A stretch of 64,000 bases of DNA from positions 118,342-182,341 of the forward strand of contig NZ_JADBGR010000064.1 of assembly GCF_014892515.1 (NCBI RefSeq). The letters are read 5' to 3'. Each line of letters begins with the position of its first letter. Position 1 is the first letter of the stretch. This DNA comes from Myceligenerans pegani (GTDB taxonomy: Bacteria; Actinomycetota; Actinomycetes; Actinomycetales; Cellulomonadaceae). A program made the position numbers and the translations under genes. Under the pieces are notes generated by a model. The model worked only from the letters and a program-made list of their open reading frames with translations, was not told the origin of the DNA and ran no database searches. Positions 41,981 through 51,373 of the stretch are shown in pieces.

Positions 41981-42853
41981 ATGTCCGCCGTGACCAATCC
42001 GATCGAGCGGGTCCGCGTGCGGGTGGGCGAGACGATCTTCCTCAAGGTGGCCGGGCAGGACGGCTACGCCACCCGCGACCGCATCCACCTCACGCCCGGA
42101 CCGCGCTGGTTCCCGCCCGGCAGCGCGGCACGCGTGGTGCACGCGGACGCCGCCACCTTCGCGGGCGGGCTGCGGGCCCTGCTCCTGCAGTCGCTGCACC
42201 CGTTGGCGATGGCGGGTGTGGCCGGGCACTCGGGCTACCGCAGCGACCCGTGGGGACGCCTCGCCCGCACCTCCACCTTCCTCGCGTCCACGATCTTCGG
42301 CACGGCGCAGGAGGCGCAGGCCGCCGTCGACCGCGTCCGCGCGGTTCACGAGCGCGTCCGCGGCAAGACGTCCGACGGCGTCCCCTACCGCGCGAGCGAC
42401 CCGCACCTGCTCACCTGGGTGCACGCCGCCGAGGCGGACTCGTTCCTCACGGCGCACCAGCACTTCGGCGCCCGCCGCCTGAGACCGGCGGAGGCCGACG
42501 AGTACGTGGCGCAGCTCGGCCGGGTGGCGCGGGCCGTGGGCGCGCGGGACGTGCCGGAGACGGTCGCCGACCTGGCAGCCTGCCTCGACGCCTACCGCCC
42601 GGAGCTGCGCGCCACGCCGGAAGCCCTCGACACGGTCCGGTTCCTGCTCCACGAGCCACCCCTCCCCGGCCCGGTCCGCCTCCCGTACGCGCTCCTCGCC
42701 GCCGGCGCGGTCACCACGCTCCCCGCGTGGGCCCGGACGGAGCTCGGCCTGCACCGCCGGCTGGACGGCGCCGCGTCACGCCTGGCCGGCCGCATCGCCG
42801 TCGGCGCCATCCGCTGGAGCCTCGGCACGACGGCGGTCCCGAGCGGTCCCTGA
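41981..42853 (+). CDS. Oxygenase MpaB family protein (DUF2236)
   Basis: A 290-residue protein of the ER-bound oxygenase mpaB/rubber-oxygenase (DUF2236) family. It carries the hallmark FAGGLRALLLQSLHPLAMAG region followed by HSGYRSDPWGRLARTSTF, which holds the conserved residues around the presumed haem pocket, and HLLTWVHAAEADSFL later. Family members include latex-clearing haem oxygenases, but most actinobacterial copies are uncharacterised. No signal peptide or clear membrane span is present. The mRNA is probably leaderless. Confidence 0.83.
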   Translation: MSAVTNPIERVRVRVGETIFLKVAGQDGYATRDRIHLTPGPRWFPPGSAARVVHADAATFAGGLRALLLQSLHPLAMAGVAGHSGYRSDPWGRLARTSTFLASTIFGTAQEAQAAVDRVRAVHERVRGKTSDGVPYRASDPHLLTWVHAAEADSFLTAHQHFGARRLRPAEADEYVAQLGRVARAVGARDVPETVADLAACLDAYRPELRATPEALDTVRFLLHEPPLPGPVRLPYALLAAGAVTTLPAWARTELGLHRRLDGAASRLAGRIAVGAIRWSLGTTAVPSGP

Positions 42854-42867
42854 CGGCGAAAGTCGCT

Positions 42868-42933
42868 CGCGGACCACCGGATCCGGGCCTCTCGCCGGAT
42901 CAGCTCATCGACGAGTCCAAGGGCGACCACTGA
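42868..42933 (+). pseudogene. Antitoxin remnant (VapB/Phd-like C-terminal tail)
   Basis: A short open stretch ending TGA at 42931-42933 encodes PDPGLSPDQLIDESKGDH, which looks like the C-terminal tail of a type II antitoxin. No start or DNA-binding domain precedes it. It lies one base before the GTG of the PIN-toxin remnant, the usual antitoxin-toxin spacing, and that position is the main support. Confidence 0.4.
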
Positions 42934-42934
42934 G

Positions 42935-43237
42935 GTGTCGTCCTACATCGACTCGTCCATCGCACTGCGCATGATCCTGGACGACCCCGGCAGCAAGGCC
43001 GTCCGCGCCGTCTCGACGATCAGCCCGGGCAAGCACCTCCGCTCCCTCGACGCCATCTACCCGGGCAGGGCCACGCTGCTCGCGCCGGACGGGATCACGG
43101 TGGTCATGCACGACATCCACATGAAGGAGGTCGCCGACGGTCTGGGGCTCACGGTCATCGACCCCGCCGAGTGGTGTGTGGTGTGGCCCTCGACAGTCAC
43201 GCCCCGAGCGCCCCGGCGAGGTCCTCGGGGGTCGTGA
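42935..43237 (+). pseudogene. VapC-type PIN toxin remnant with internal deletion
   Basis: The open frame encodes the first PIN strand (SSYIDSSIALRMILDDPGS; catalytic Asp at residue 6) joined directly to the C-terminal half (PGKHLRSLDAIYPGRATLL, then ITVVMHDIHMKEVADGLGL). The ~60-70 residues in between, which hold the second acidic residue of the active site, are missing, and the normal end after VIDP is replaced by a run-on of ~25 residues overlapping the convergent gene. An intact toxin would be ~130-140 residues, so this is inactive. Confidence 0.65.
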
Positions 43238-45173
43238 CCGGGCGGTCGCAGACGAAGCCGCGGCAGACGTAGGCCGCCGCGCGTCCGTCGACGAGCGGCC
43301 GGCCGGCGAGCAGGGGCGCGCCCGGGGCGTCCGGCTCGCCGACGGCGATCACCAGGCCCGGCGTCGTCGCGCGTCGTGCCACCCGTTCGAGCGCGGCGCG
43401 CTCCGCGTCGTCGTGCCCGACGACGGCGACCTGCAGCGGGCCGGCGGCCAGTGCCTCCGCCGCGGCGAGCGTCCATCCCGCGAACCGGGGCGCCTGCCGC
43501 ACGAGCCCGCCCGCCGCGGTCACCGCTGCCTCGGCGGCCTCGCGGTGGCGGGTCGAGCCGGTCAGCGCCGCGTAGGTGCCCAGCGCGCCGGCCAGCGACG
43601 ACTGTCCCGCGGGCTCGGGTCCGTCGGTGGGGTCCTTCGGCCGGCTGAGGAGGCGTTCGGCGTCGTCGGCGACGTCGAAGAAGCCGCCGGCGTCGTCGGC
43701 GAAGCGGGCGAGCGCGACGTCGAGCAGATCGCCCGCGGCCTCGAGCCACCGCGGCTCACCTGTCGCCTGGTGCAGCGCGAGGAGCCCTTCGGCGAGGTCG
43801 CCGTGGTCGGCGGCGACGCCAGGTGCCGCACCGACGACGCCCCCGCGCGAGGCGCGCCGCAGCCGCCCGTCCACGACATGGAGCCGCAGGACGAGCTCGG
43901 CGCACTCGCGCGCCGCCGCCACGTACGCGCCCTCGCCGAGCACGGCTCCCGCCTCGGCGAGGGCGGCGATCGCCAGGCCGTTCCACGCGGTGACCACCTT
44001 GTCGTCGCGTGCCGGCTGGGGCCGCGCCGCCCGGGCCCCGGCGAGCCGCGACCGCACCGCGGCCCACCAGTCCGGGTCAGGGTCCTCGCGCAGCTGGAGG
44101 GTCGAGGCGCCGTGCTCGAACGTGCCCTCGGGGGTGACGGACAGGAGGTGTGCGGCCCGGGCGCCGTCGTCGGGCCCGAGGATCTCCCGGAGCTGCTGGG
44201 GCCACCAGACGTAGGTGAGTCCCTCGACGCCGTCGGTGTCGGCGTCGAGCGCGGAGGCGAAGCCGCCCTCGGGTGTGCGCAGGTCGGCCAGGAGGAAGGC
44301 CGCGGTCTCGCGCGCGACGCGCTCGGCGAGCGGCGAGCCCGTGGCGCGGTGCAGGTGCAGGTGGACGCGCAGCAACTGGGCGTTGTCGTACAGCATCTTC
44401 TCGAAGTGCGGCACGACCCAGTCGGCATCCACCGCGTAGCGCGCGAAACCGCCCGCGAGCTGGTCGTAGATGCCGCCGCGAGCCATCGCCTCGCACGTGC
44501 GCTCGACGATGCGCAGCGACTCCGCGTCGCCGGTGCGGGCATGGTGGCGCAGGAGGTGCTCGAGCGTCATCGACGGCGGGAACTTCGGGGCGCCGCCGAA
44601 ACCGCCCCGGACCTGGTCGGCGTCGCGCGCCACGAGCCGCGCGGCGCGGTCGAGGGCGGCGGGGTCGAGCGCCTCGGGCGTGATCGGCGCGGACCTGCGC
44701 GCGACGGCGTCCGCGATCGCCGTCCCCTGCCGCACGACGGCGTCGCGTTGCCGCGTCCACGCCTCCGTGATCGCGTCGAGCAGCGTGAGGAACTGTTCGC
44801 GCGGGTAGTACGTGCCGCAGTGGAACGGCTCGCCGTCCGGCGTGAGGAAGCAGGTCATCGGCCAGCCGCCCTGCCCGGTCAGCGCGGTCGTCGCGGCCAT
44901 GTAGACGGCGTCGACGTCGGGCCGCTCCTCGCGGTCGACCTTCACGGCGACGAACCGGCCGTTGACGGCCGCGGCCACCGCCGCGTCCTCGAACGACTCG
45001 TGCGCCATGACGTGGCACCAGTGGCACGCCGCGTACCCGACGGACAGCAGGACCGGCACGCCGCGGCGCCGCGCCTCGGCGAACGCGTCGTCGCCCCACT
45101 CCCGCCAGTCGACGGGGTTGTCCGCGTGCTGCAGGAGGTAGGGGCTCGTGGCGGTCGCGAGACGGTTCGGCAT
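43197..45173 (-). CDS. YyaL-type thioredoxin-domain protein (DUF255)
   Basis: A 658-residue cytoplasmic protein of the YyaL/spermatogenesis-associated-20 family. The N-terminal thioredoxin-like domain ([19 protein letters not shown] start) has the redox motif C50-H-W-C53 ([13 protein letters not shown]) and [13 protein letters not shown]. The remaining ~450 residues are an alpha/alpha-toroid of the N-acylglucosamine 2-epimerase/six-hairpin type ([19 protein letters not shown], then [16 protein letters not shown]). Function is unknown, though the toroid suggests carbohydrate binding. It is divergent from the GH29 alpha-L-fucosidase gene, and its 3' end overlaps the PIN remnant by 41 bp. Confidence 0.88.
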   Translation of the reverse strand: MPNRLATATSPYLLQHADNPVDWREWGDDAFAEARRRGVPVLLSVGYAACHWCHVMAHESFEDAAVAAAVNGRFVAVKVDREERPDVDAVYMAATTALTGQGGWPMTCFLTPDGEPFHCGTYYPREQFLTLLDAITEAWTRQRDAVVRQGTAIADAVARRSAPITPEALDPAALDRAARLVARDADQVRGGFGGAPKFPPSMTLEHLLRHHARTGDAESLRIVERTCEAMARGGIYDQLAGGFARYAVDADWVVPHFEKMLYDNAQLLRVHLHLHRATGSPLAERVARETAAFLLADLRTPEGGFASALDADTDGVEGLTYVWWPQQLREILGPDDGARAAHLLSVTPEGTFEHGASTLQLREDPDPDWWAAVRSRLAGARAARPQPARDDKVVTAWNGLAIAALAEAGAVLGEGAYVAAARECAELVLRLHVVDGRLRRASRGGVVGAAPGVAADHGDLAEGLLALHQATGEPRWLEAAGDLLDVALARFADDAGGFFDVADDAERLLSRPKDPTDGPEPAGQSSLAGALGTYAALTGSTRHREAAEAAVTAAGGLVRQAPRFAGWTLAAAEALAAGPLQVAVVGHDDAERAALERVARRATTPGLVIAVGEPDAPGAPLLAGRPLVDGRAAAYVCRGFVCDRPVTTPEDLAGALGA

Positions 45174-45208
45174 GTCTCCAGCGTGGCATCTCCTGCCGCG
45201 CCCGGGTG

Positions 45209-45238
45209 TTGACCGGGCAAAGGTCGGAGCAATAGGCT
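45209..45238 (+). promoter_or_regulatory. Promoter of the fucosidase gene
   Basis: TTGACC (45209-45214) and TAGGCT (45233-45238) are separated by 18 bp, leaving a leader of about 40 bases before the TTG start at 45285. Confidence 0.5.
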
Positions 45239-45284
45239 CACAAGCTGCCTCACTGATTGTTGATGCTCCCGTTTGGAGACTCGG

Positions 45285-46871
45285 TTGTCCGATCATTCCG
45301 CGCGCCCCACCCCACTCGACCTCAGCACCCTGCCCGACCCGGTCGACGTCTCCGACAACCGCGAGGCGCTGCGCCGGGTCGACGACGTCGTCGCCCAGGG
45401 GCCCTTCTCCGCCGACTGGGAGTCGCTCCAGGGCTACCGGCCGCCCCGCTGGTTCCACGACGCCAAGCTCGGCATCTTCCTCCACTGGGGCGTCTACTCG
45501 GTGCCCGCCTACGGCTCCGAGTGGTACCCCCGCAACGCCTACCGCGAGGGGACGCCGGAGTTCGAGCACCACGTCGCCACCTACGGGCCGCACCGCGAGT
45601 TCGGGTACAAGGACTTCATCCCGGACTTCCACATGTCGGGCTTCGACCCGGACGCCTGGGCGGAGCTCTTCCGCACCGCGGGCGCCCAGTTCATCGTGCC
45701 GGTCGCGGAGCACCACGACGGCTTCGCGATGTACGACAGCGCGCGCACCCGGTGGACCGCGGCGCGCATGGGCCCGCGGCGCGACGTGTACGGCGACCTC
45801 GCCGCCGCGACCCGCCGCGCGGGCATGGTCGCGGGAGCCTCGACCCACCGCGCCGAGCACTGGTTCTTCCTCAACCCCGGCACGCGCTTCGACTCCGACG
45901 TGCTCGACCCGCGCGTGCACGACTTCTACGGGCCCGCCCAGCGCGAGGAGACCGCGCCGAACGAGGCGTTCCTCGAGGACTGGCTGCTGCGCACGGTCGA
46001 GATCATCGACCGCTACCGGCCGCAGGTGCTGTGGTTCGACTGGTGGATCGAGCAGCCCGCCTTCGAGCCCTACCGCCGGCGCCTCGCGGCGTACTACTAC
46101 AACCGCGCCGCCGAGTGGGGCGTCGAGGTCGTGATCGAGTACAAATGGGACGCGTTCGCGCCCGGCAGCGCCGTGCACGACATCGAGCGCGGGGCCAAGG
46201 CCCGGATCCAGCCCGAGGCCTGGCAGAACGACACCTCCGTCTCGCGCAACTCGTGGAGCTGGCACCCGAACCAGGACTACAAGGAACTGCCGGAGCTCGT
46301 CGCCGAGCTGGCCGACGTCGTCGCCAAGAACGGCGTGCTGCTGCTGAACTTCTGCCCGAAGGCGGACGGCACGTTCGACGAACGCGAGGTGGAGCTCGCC
46401 CGCGGCCTGGGCCGCTGGCTCGGCGCCTACGGCCAGGCCATCTACGGCACGCGGCCCTGGATCGTCGCCGCGGAGGGCCCGACGCGCGTCGTGGAGGGCT
46501 CGTTCGTGGAGGGACCGACGGCGTACACCGAGCGGGACATCCGCTTCACCCGCCGCGTCGACCACCAGGGCGAGCAGCTGTACGCCATCCTGCTGCGCCG
46601 GCCCGAGTCGGGGGTGGCCCGCGTGCGGTCGTGGGGCAGCGACCTCGGGCTGCTGACCGACGAGATCGCCGGGGTCGAGGTGCTGGGCCACCCCGAGCCG
46701 CCGCGTTGGCGGCGAACCCCCGACGCGCTCGAGGTCGAGATCGGCCCGCATCACGCCGACCTGCCCGGCGTCGCCATCCGCATCCACCTCGAGCCGCGCA
46801 CCGTGCAGCCGCGGCACGACTTCATCCACGAGGGGACGTCGGCGCCCGCTCCCGCCCCGGACCTGGCGTGA
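45285..46871 (+). CDS. Alpha-L-fucosidase (GH29), cytoplasmic
   Basis: A 528-residue glycoside hydrolase family 29 enzyme releasing L-fucose from oligosaccharides. The catalytic barrel begins [20 protein letters not shown] and includes [15 protein letters not shown] and the nucleophile D252 in LWFDWWIEQ. The acid/base cannot be assigned because it varies in the family. A beta-sandwich follows from about residue 400. There is no signal peptide, so it acts on imported sugars. The start is taken as TTG at 45285, six bases after GGAG; TTG at 45273 is an alternative. It converges on the oligosaccharide importer genes, whose cargo it may process. Confidence 0.88.
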   Translation: MSDHSARPTPLDLSTLPDPVDVSDNREALRRVDDVVAQGPFSADWESLQGYRPPRWFHDAKLGIFLHWGVYSVPAYGSEWYPRNAYREGTPEFEHHVATYGPHREFGYKDFIPDFHMSGFDPDAWAELFRTAGAQFIVPVAEHHDGFAMYDSARTRWTAARMGPRRDVYGDLAAATRRAGMVAGASTHRAEHWFFLNPGTRFDSDVLDPRVHDFYGPAQREETAPNEAFLEDWLLRTVEIIDRYRPQVLWFDWWIEQPAFEPYRRRLAAYYYNRAAEWGVEVVIEYKWDAFAPGSAVHDIERGAKARIQPEAWQNDTSVSRNSWSWHPNQDYKELPELVAELADVVAKNGVLLLNFCPKADGTFDEREVELARGLGRWLGAYGQAIYGTRPWIVAAEGPTRVVEGSFVEGPTAYTERDIRFTRRVDHQGEQLYAILLRRPESGVARVRSWGSDLGLLTDEIAGVEVLGHPEPPRWRRTPDALEVEIGPHHADLPGVAIRIHLEPRTVQPRHDFIHEGTSAPAPAPDLA

Positions 46872-46935
46872 TCGAGTCGGGGCCGGCGGCGATCCCGCCG
46901 GCCCGGCGTCCGACGTCGGCCCCCGACCTCCGACG

Positions 46936-47862
46936 TCAGCCCTTGACCGAGCCGAGCATCACGCCGGACACGAAGTACCGCTGCACGAACGGGTAGACGC
47001 ACAGGATCGGGATGATCGCCAGGATCATCGCCACCGCCTGGATGTTCGCGGAGATGACGTCGGTCGTCGTGCCGGCGGCCGCCGCGCTCGCGGCCGTCGT
47101 CGTCGACGCTCCCGCGATGAGATTGCGCAGGTAGAGCGACAGCGGGAAGAGCTCGTTCCGGTCGACGTACAGGAACGCGGCGAACCAGTCGTTCCAGTAG
47201 GCCACCGAGTAGAACAGCACCATCGTGGCGATCATGGCCTTCGACAGGGGCAGGACGATGCGCGTGAAGATGCCGAACCAGCCCAGCCCGTCGATCTGCG
47301 CCGCCTCCTCGACCTCCCGCGGCAGGTTCTCGAAGAACGCCTTCATCACCAGGAGGTTGAACACCGAGAGCGCGCCGGGCAGGACGATCGCCCACATCGT
47401 GTTCTTCATGCCCAGGGCGGAGATCAGGACGTAGTTCGGGATGATGCCGCCGTTGAAGAACATCGTGAACACCGCGATGCCGATGAGGACGTTGCGCCCG
47501 CGCAGGTGCCGCTTGGAGATCACGTAGGCGAACGTCGTCGTCAGCACCATCGCGATGGCCGTCCCGACGACCGTGTACAGGACGGTGTTGCCGTAGCTCG
47601 TCCAGAACCCGCCGTCGCGCATGACCGCGCGGTACGTCTCGAGGTTGAACCCGACCGGGACCGCGTTGACCAGTCCCGCCTTGATCGCCCCCGCGCTGGA
47701 GAACGACTGCGCCAGCAGCGTGACGAACGGATAGAGCGTGACGAGGCAGATCACCACCAGGGTGATCGTGTTGAGCCAGGTGAACACCCGGTACCCCACG
47801 GTGTCGCGGGGGCCGACCGATACCCCGCCTCCGGGGCGGACGGGATTCATCACTGAGGTCAC
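46936..47862 (-). CDS. Sugar ABC transporter permease (LplC/YtcP type)
   Basis: A 308-residue inner-membrane permease of the CUT1 subgroup that resembles LplC. Six TM helices are visible, starting at [20 protein letters not shown], with the EAA loop [26 protein letters not shown] that contacts the ATPase. The loop near the end is unusually rich in Ala/Thr ([16 protein letters not shown]). The GTG at 47862 overlaps the upstream permease stop by 4 bp; an internal ATG at 47850 is an alternative. With its partner permease and binding protein it forms an importer. No ATPase gene is present, so a shared MsiK-type ATPase encoded elsewhere is likely. Confidence 0.9.
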   Translation of the reverse strand: MTSVMNPVRPGGGVSVGPRDTVGYRVFTWLNTITLVVICLVTLYPFVTLLAQSFSSAGAIKAGLVNAVPVGFNLETYRAVMRDGGFWTSYGNTVLYTVVGTAIAMVLTTTFAYVISKRHLRGRNVLIGIAVFTMFFNGGIIPNYVLISALGMKNTMWAIVLPGALSVFNLLVMKAFFENLPREVEEAAQIDGLGWFGIFTRIVLPLSKAMIATMVLFYSVAYWNDWFAAFLYVDRNELFPLSLYLRNLIAGASTTTAASAAAAGTTTDVISANIQAVAMILAIIPILCVYPFVQRYFVSGVMLGSVKG

Positions 47863-48902
47863 CACAGGCTTGCTCCCACCACTCGCCGCGAGATGAGATT
47901 CGCGGACAGGACCATGACGAGGCCGATGCATGCCTGGAACAGGCCGATCGCCGCCGCGTAGCTGAGATTGTTGGACACGAGGCCGACGCGGTAGAGGTAC
48001 GTCGAGATGACGTCGGCCGTCGAGTAGGTCAGCGGCGTGTACAGCAGGAGCACCTTCTCGAACCCGACGTTGAGGAAGACGCCGATGTTGAGGATCAGCA
48101 GGGTGATCATCGTGGGCCGGATGCCGGGCAGGGTGACATGCCAGGTCTGGCGCCACCGGTTCGCGCCGTCGATGCGGGCCGCCTCGTAGAGCGAGCTGTC
48201 GATCGTCGTGAGGGCGGCGAGGTAGAGGATCGTTCCCCATCCGACGGTCTGCCAGACCTCCGAGCCGACGTAGATCGTGCGGAACCACTCCGCTCGCTCG
48301 AGGAACGGGATCGCCTCGCCGCCCAGCGCACCGATGATCTGGTTCACGGTGCCCTGCACGGAGAGCAGCTGCATGACCATGCCGGCGACGATCACGATCG
48401 ACAGGAAGTGCGGGAGGTAGGTGATCGACTGGACCACTCGCTTGAAGGCCTTCTTGCGTATCTCGTTGAGCAGCAGCGCCAGCACGATCGGCAGCGGGAA
48501 GGTCACGGCGAGGGTCAGCCCGCCCAGGATCGCCGTGTTGGCGAACACCTTCCAGAACGTCGGGTCGTTGATGAACAGCTCGATGTAGCGGAGCCCGACC
48601 CATTCCTCGCCGAAGATGCTGTCGCCGGGACGGAACCGGCGGAAGGCGATGACGTTGCCCAGCATCGGCAGGTAGCGGAAGACGAGCAGGAAGACGATCG
48701 GCAGCAACGCCATCAGGTACAGCACGCCGTCGCGCCGCAACGCCTTCCGCCACGGCACCTTCGCCGACGGGGTGCGCCCGCCGCGACCTCTGCGCGGTGC
48801 GGAGCGGGGCCTCCCCTCAGGAGCGGCGGGCCGCGCCGGTGCCCGCTCCGCCGTGCCGTCGGCGACCAGCACGCCGTCGGCTCCGTCATGTGTGTGTGTC
48901 AT
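47859..48902 (-). CDS. Sugar ABC transporter permease (LplB type)
   Basis: A 347-residue inner-membrane permease of the LplB group with a long Arg/Pro/Ala-rich cytoplasmic N-terminus (~55 residues) before six TM helices (LYLMALLPIVFLLVFRYLPM first). The EAA loop is SSLYEAARIDGANRWRQTWH. It pairs with the LplC-like permease through a 4-bp overlap. GGAGG is seven bases before the ATG. A 15-bp-stem hairpin separates it from the solute-binding-protein gene, which probably reduces permease expression relative to the binding protein. LplABC-type systems import di- and oligosaccharides from plant or host glycans. Confidence 0.9.
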   Translation of the reverse strand: MTHTHDGADGVLVADGTAERAPARPAAPEGRPRSAPRRGRGGRTPSAKVPWRKALRRDGVLYLMALLPIVFLLVFRYLPMLGNVIAFRRFRPGDSIFGEEWVGLRYIELFINDPTFWKVFANTAILGGLTLAVTFPLPIVLALLLNEIRKKAFKRVVQSITYLPHFLSIVIVAGMVMQLLSVQGTVNQIIGALGGEAIPFLERAEWFRTIYVGSEVWQTVGWGTILYLAALTTIDSSLYEAARIDGANRWRQTWHVTLPGIRPTMITLLILNIGVFLNVGFEKVLLLYTPLTYSTADVISTYLYRVGLVSNNLSYAAAIGLFQACIGLVMVLSANLISRRVVGASLW

Positions 48903-48919
48903 GCCCACGCCTCCAGGGA

Positions 48920-48963
48920 GGGCCCGGTGGGACGTCGAGGGGCGACGCCGTCCCACCGGGCCC
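48920..48963 (-). terminator. Intercistronic hairpin between binding protein and permease genes
   Basis: Perfect 15-bp arms (48920-48934 and 48949-48963; on the plus strand the first begins GGGCCCGGTGG) enclose a 14-base loop, 15 bases after the binding-protein stop. It likely acts as a partial terminator or a 3' stabiliser of the binding-protein mRNA. Confidence 0.75.
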
Positions 48964-48978
48964 GGATCACTCGACAGG

Positions 48979-50655
48979 TCAGCCGTTCTCCTGCGCGAAG
49001 CGCTCGTAGGCGCCGTTGATCAGGTCGAGGTATCCCTGCAGGTTCTGCGCCTCGAGCTCCGCCACGTACGCGTCCCACTCGCTGAGCGGGCGGTCGCCGA
49101 TGATGAACTTCAGCGTGTTCGTGTCGACGGTGTCCTTGAGGGGCGTCGCCAGCAGGGACGCCTGCTCGAGCTCGACCTCGTCCAGCGGTGCGGGCGGGAA
49201 GGGGTCGCGCGGGGTGCGCGTGGAGAGCACGGAGTCGATGTACTCGACGTACTGCGGCGAGTTGTACGACTCCTTGAGGGCACGGGACTCGGTCGAGTCG
49301 GACAGGACGTTGTTGGAGTAGCCGAGGTCCTCCCCGATGTCAGTATCCCCGTCCAGGTTGATGTTGAAGGACTTCAGCGAGTACTCGGGGTCCAGGGTGT
49401 ACTCGCCGTCGTCCGACTTCGTGAAGGTCTCGCCCTCGACACCCCAGCGCAGCAGGTCGCGCGCCTCGGGGCTGTAGTAGAGCCAGTCGAGGAACTGGAC
49501 CAGGGCGAGGAAGTTGGGATGGTCCCTCGTCTCGGCGGTGAGCATGAAGCCGTGCCAGAAGTTGCGCGGCTCGACGACCTGCCCGGCCGGTCCGCCCGGG
49601 GGAGCGATCTGGACGATCTCGTACGTGCCCTTCGCGTCCGTCGCGTCGAGCGCCGTGGAGAACTCCTGGACCGTCCCGGCCGCGCCGGAGGCGGCGAAGA
49701 CCTCTCCGGCCGCGAACTTCTCCGTCACGGTGCCCTCGCCCTCGTTCGTCGCGGTGAACGACTCGGTGTCGAGGAGGCCGTCCTCGGCCAGTCCGTGGAA
49801 GTACTCGAGCATGTCGCGGTACTCGTCGGACGCGCCGGCGTAGACGAACTCGCCCTTCTCCTCGTCGAAGAAGGTGCCGTTGCCGTAGCCCCAGCCGGCG
49901 ACCGTGCCGAACGCGTGCGCCGCGTAGTTCAGCATCGACCCGCCCTCGAACCCGTCGGCGAGCGGCTTGCTGTCGGGGTGCTCCGCCTTGATCTTCTCCA
50001 GGGCGCCGCGCAGCTCGTCCCACGTCTCCGGGATCGGGGCACCGACCTCGTCGAACACGTCCTCGCGCACGAGCAGCGTGAACGTCGGGACGGACACCTC
50101 CTGCAACCCGGGCACCATGTAGTACTTGCCGTCCGCCAGGCGCAGGTTGTCGATCATCTGGCCGAGGTCCCACTCCTCGACGTACTTCTGGAAGTTCGGC
50201 ATGTGCTCCACGTAGTCGCTCATCGGCAGGACGGCCTGCGATGCGGCGAACTGCTGCTCCTCGCCGGTGTAGACCAGCGGGATGACGTCCGGTGCGTCCC
50301 CGGCGCTGATGAGAAGGCTGCGCTTCTCCACGTGGTCGCTGAACGGGACGTGGGTCAGCTCGAGGGAGACGTTGGTGCGTTCCTCGATCTCGTCGAAGAT
50401 CTCCCAGGAGTCCTTGACGGGCGACTCGGGCCAGTCGGTCCAGAGGATCGAGAACTCGACCGGCTCGGTGGCCCGGAAGGTGGTGTCGGCGGCGTAGCCG
50501 CTCATGGCCCCGGCGTCGTTCAGGTCTCCGGCCGGGTCGTCACCTCCGCTGCCCCCGGAGCAGGCCGCGAGGCCGGTCAGTGCGGTCGCGGTGGCGAGCG
50601 CCGTCAGGCGCCGTGCGGCGCGGCCGAGGGGCCGCGCGGTCGGTTCACGCTTCAT
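48979..50655 (-). CDS. Extracellular solute-binding lipoprotein of sugar ABC importer
   Basis: A 558-residue lipoprotein of the LplA/family-1 solute-binding type. The signal ends in LTGLAAC with the lipidated Cys at residue 32, followed by a flexible Gly/Asp linker. The mature domain shows FSILWTDWPESPVKDSWEIFDE, ISAGDAPDVIPLVY and TFTLLVREDVFDEVG, typical of large oligosaccharide-binding proteins. It is the first gene of the importer operon and would be the most strongly expressed, given the downstream hairpin. The GH29 enzyme nearby makes a fucosylated oligosaccharide plausible. GGGAGAG precedes the ATG; a 20-bp dyad lies 71-90 bp upstream. Confidence 0.9.
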   Translation of the reverse strand: MKREPTARPLGRAARRLTALATATALTGLAACSGGSGGDDPAGDLNDAGAMSGYAADTTFRATEPVEFSILWTDWPESPVKDSWEIFDEIEERTNVSLELTHVPFSDHVEKRSLLISAGDAPDVIPLVYTGEEQQFAASQAVLPMSDYVEHMPNFQKYVEEWDLGQMIDNLRLADGKYYMVPGLQEVSVPTFTLLVREDVFDEVGAPIPETWDELRGALEKIKAEHPDSKPLADGFEGGSMLNYAAHAFGTVAGWGYGNGTFFDEEKGEFVYAGASDEYRDMLEYFHGLAEDGLLDTESFTATNEGEGTVTEKFAAGEVFAASGAAGTVQEFSTALDATDAKGTYEIVQIAPPGGPAGQVVEPRNFWHGFMLTAETRDHPNFLALVQFLDWLYYSPEARDLLRWGVEGETFTKSDDGEYTLDPEYSLKSFNINLDGDTDIGEDLGYSNNVLSDSTESRALKESYNSPQYVEYIDSVLSTRTPRDPFPPAPLDEVELEQASLLATPLKDTVDTNTLKFIIGDRPLSEWDAYVAELEAQNLQGYLDLINGAYERFAQENG

Positions 50656-50725
50656 GTCTCTCCCTTGAGAACCGTCCCGGGCGCTGTCGACCGGGACCGT
50701 GCCGCCTCGCGCGTTCGAGCGGCGG

Positions 50726-50745
50726 CACCTCCCATCCGGGAGGTG
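50726..50745. promoter_or_regulatory. Perfect dyad upstream of the importer operon
   Basis: Arms CACCTCCC and GGGAGGTG around ATCC, 71-90 bp upstream of the binding-protein start. An AT-rich segment (GCGTTAAACTAGAACC, 50749-50764) directly beyond it is the likely promoter. It may be an operator or a hairpin at the 5' end of the transcript. Confidence 0.5.
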
Positions 50746-50777
50746 TAGCGTTAAACTAGAACCAAGCGCAGGCGCCG

Positions 50778-51266
50778 TCAAGCATTCTCGGCGACGGCGT
50801 TCTCCAGGCGGTCGACGAACGCGGCTTGCGCGCTCACGACCAGGCGCCGCGCGTCGTCGGGCGTGAACCACGCGACGCGGTCGATCTCCGGGATCTCCAG
50901 GCGTCGCCCGGAGCGCGGCGGCCACTCGATCTCGACGGTGTTGCCGGCGACCCGCGTCAGGTCGGGCACCGGCGCGGGCCACTCGCGCGCCCAGGCGAAC
51001 ACCCTCTTGCCCGCGCGCTGGCGGACCTCGCCCAGCTCGAGGTCCGGAGCCGACGACGACGGCAGCTCCAGCCCGAGTTCCTCGCCCGCCTCGCGCAGCG
51101 CCGCGGCATGGGGCTCCTCACCGGGATCGATCTCGCCCTTGAGCACGGTCCACGCGCCCGCGTCCTTGCGGGCCCAGAACGGTCCGCCCATGTGCCCGAG
51201 CAGCACCTCGAGCCCGGCGCCGGGCAGTCGGCGGTAGAACAGGAGGCCTGCGCTCGTCGTCGTCAT
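50778..51266 (-). CDS. Nudix hydrolase
   Basis: A 162-residue Nudix enzyme. The Nudix box runs over residues ~45-67 (GEIDPGEEPHAAALREAGEE then LGL) and fits GX5EX7REUXEEXGU with all metal-binding Glu residues present. The start SAGLLFYRRLPGAGLEVLLGH and the insert with GPFWARKDAGAWTVLKGE match the DUF/NUDIX group sometimes compared with Ap4A or ADP-ribose hydrolases. The substrate is unknown. It stands alone, upstream of the importer operon and transcribed in the same direction with 122 bp between. Confidence 0.88.
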   Translation of the reverse strand: MTTTSAGLLFYRRLPGAGLEVLLGHMGGPFWARKDAGAWTVLKGEIDPGEEPHAAALREAGEELGLELPSSSAPDLELGEVRQRAGKRVFAWAREWPAPVPDLTRVAGNTVEIEWPPRSGRRLEIPEIDRVAWFTPDDARRLVVSAQAAFVDRLENAVAENA

Positions 51267-51373
51267 GAGCCCAGTCTCGCGCCCGATGACGGGCGAGGCG
51301 CGGCACGGCGCCGGACGGCTTCGCCCGGGGCCGTGCCGCTCTCCCGGCGGGATCGTGGCCGCGCGCCGGTGTA

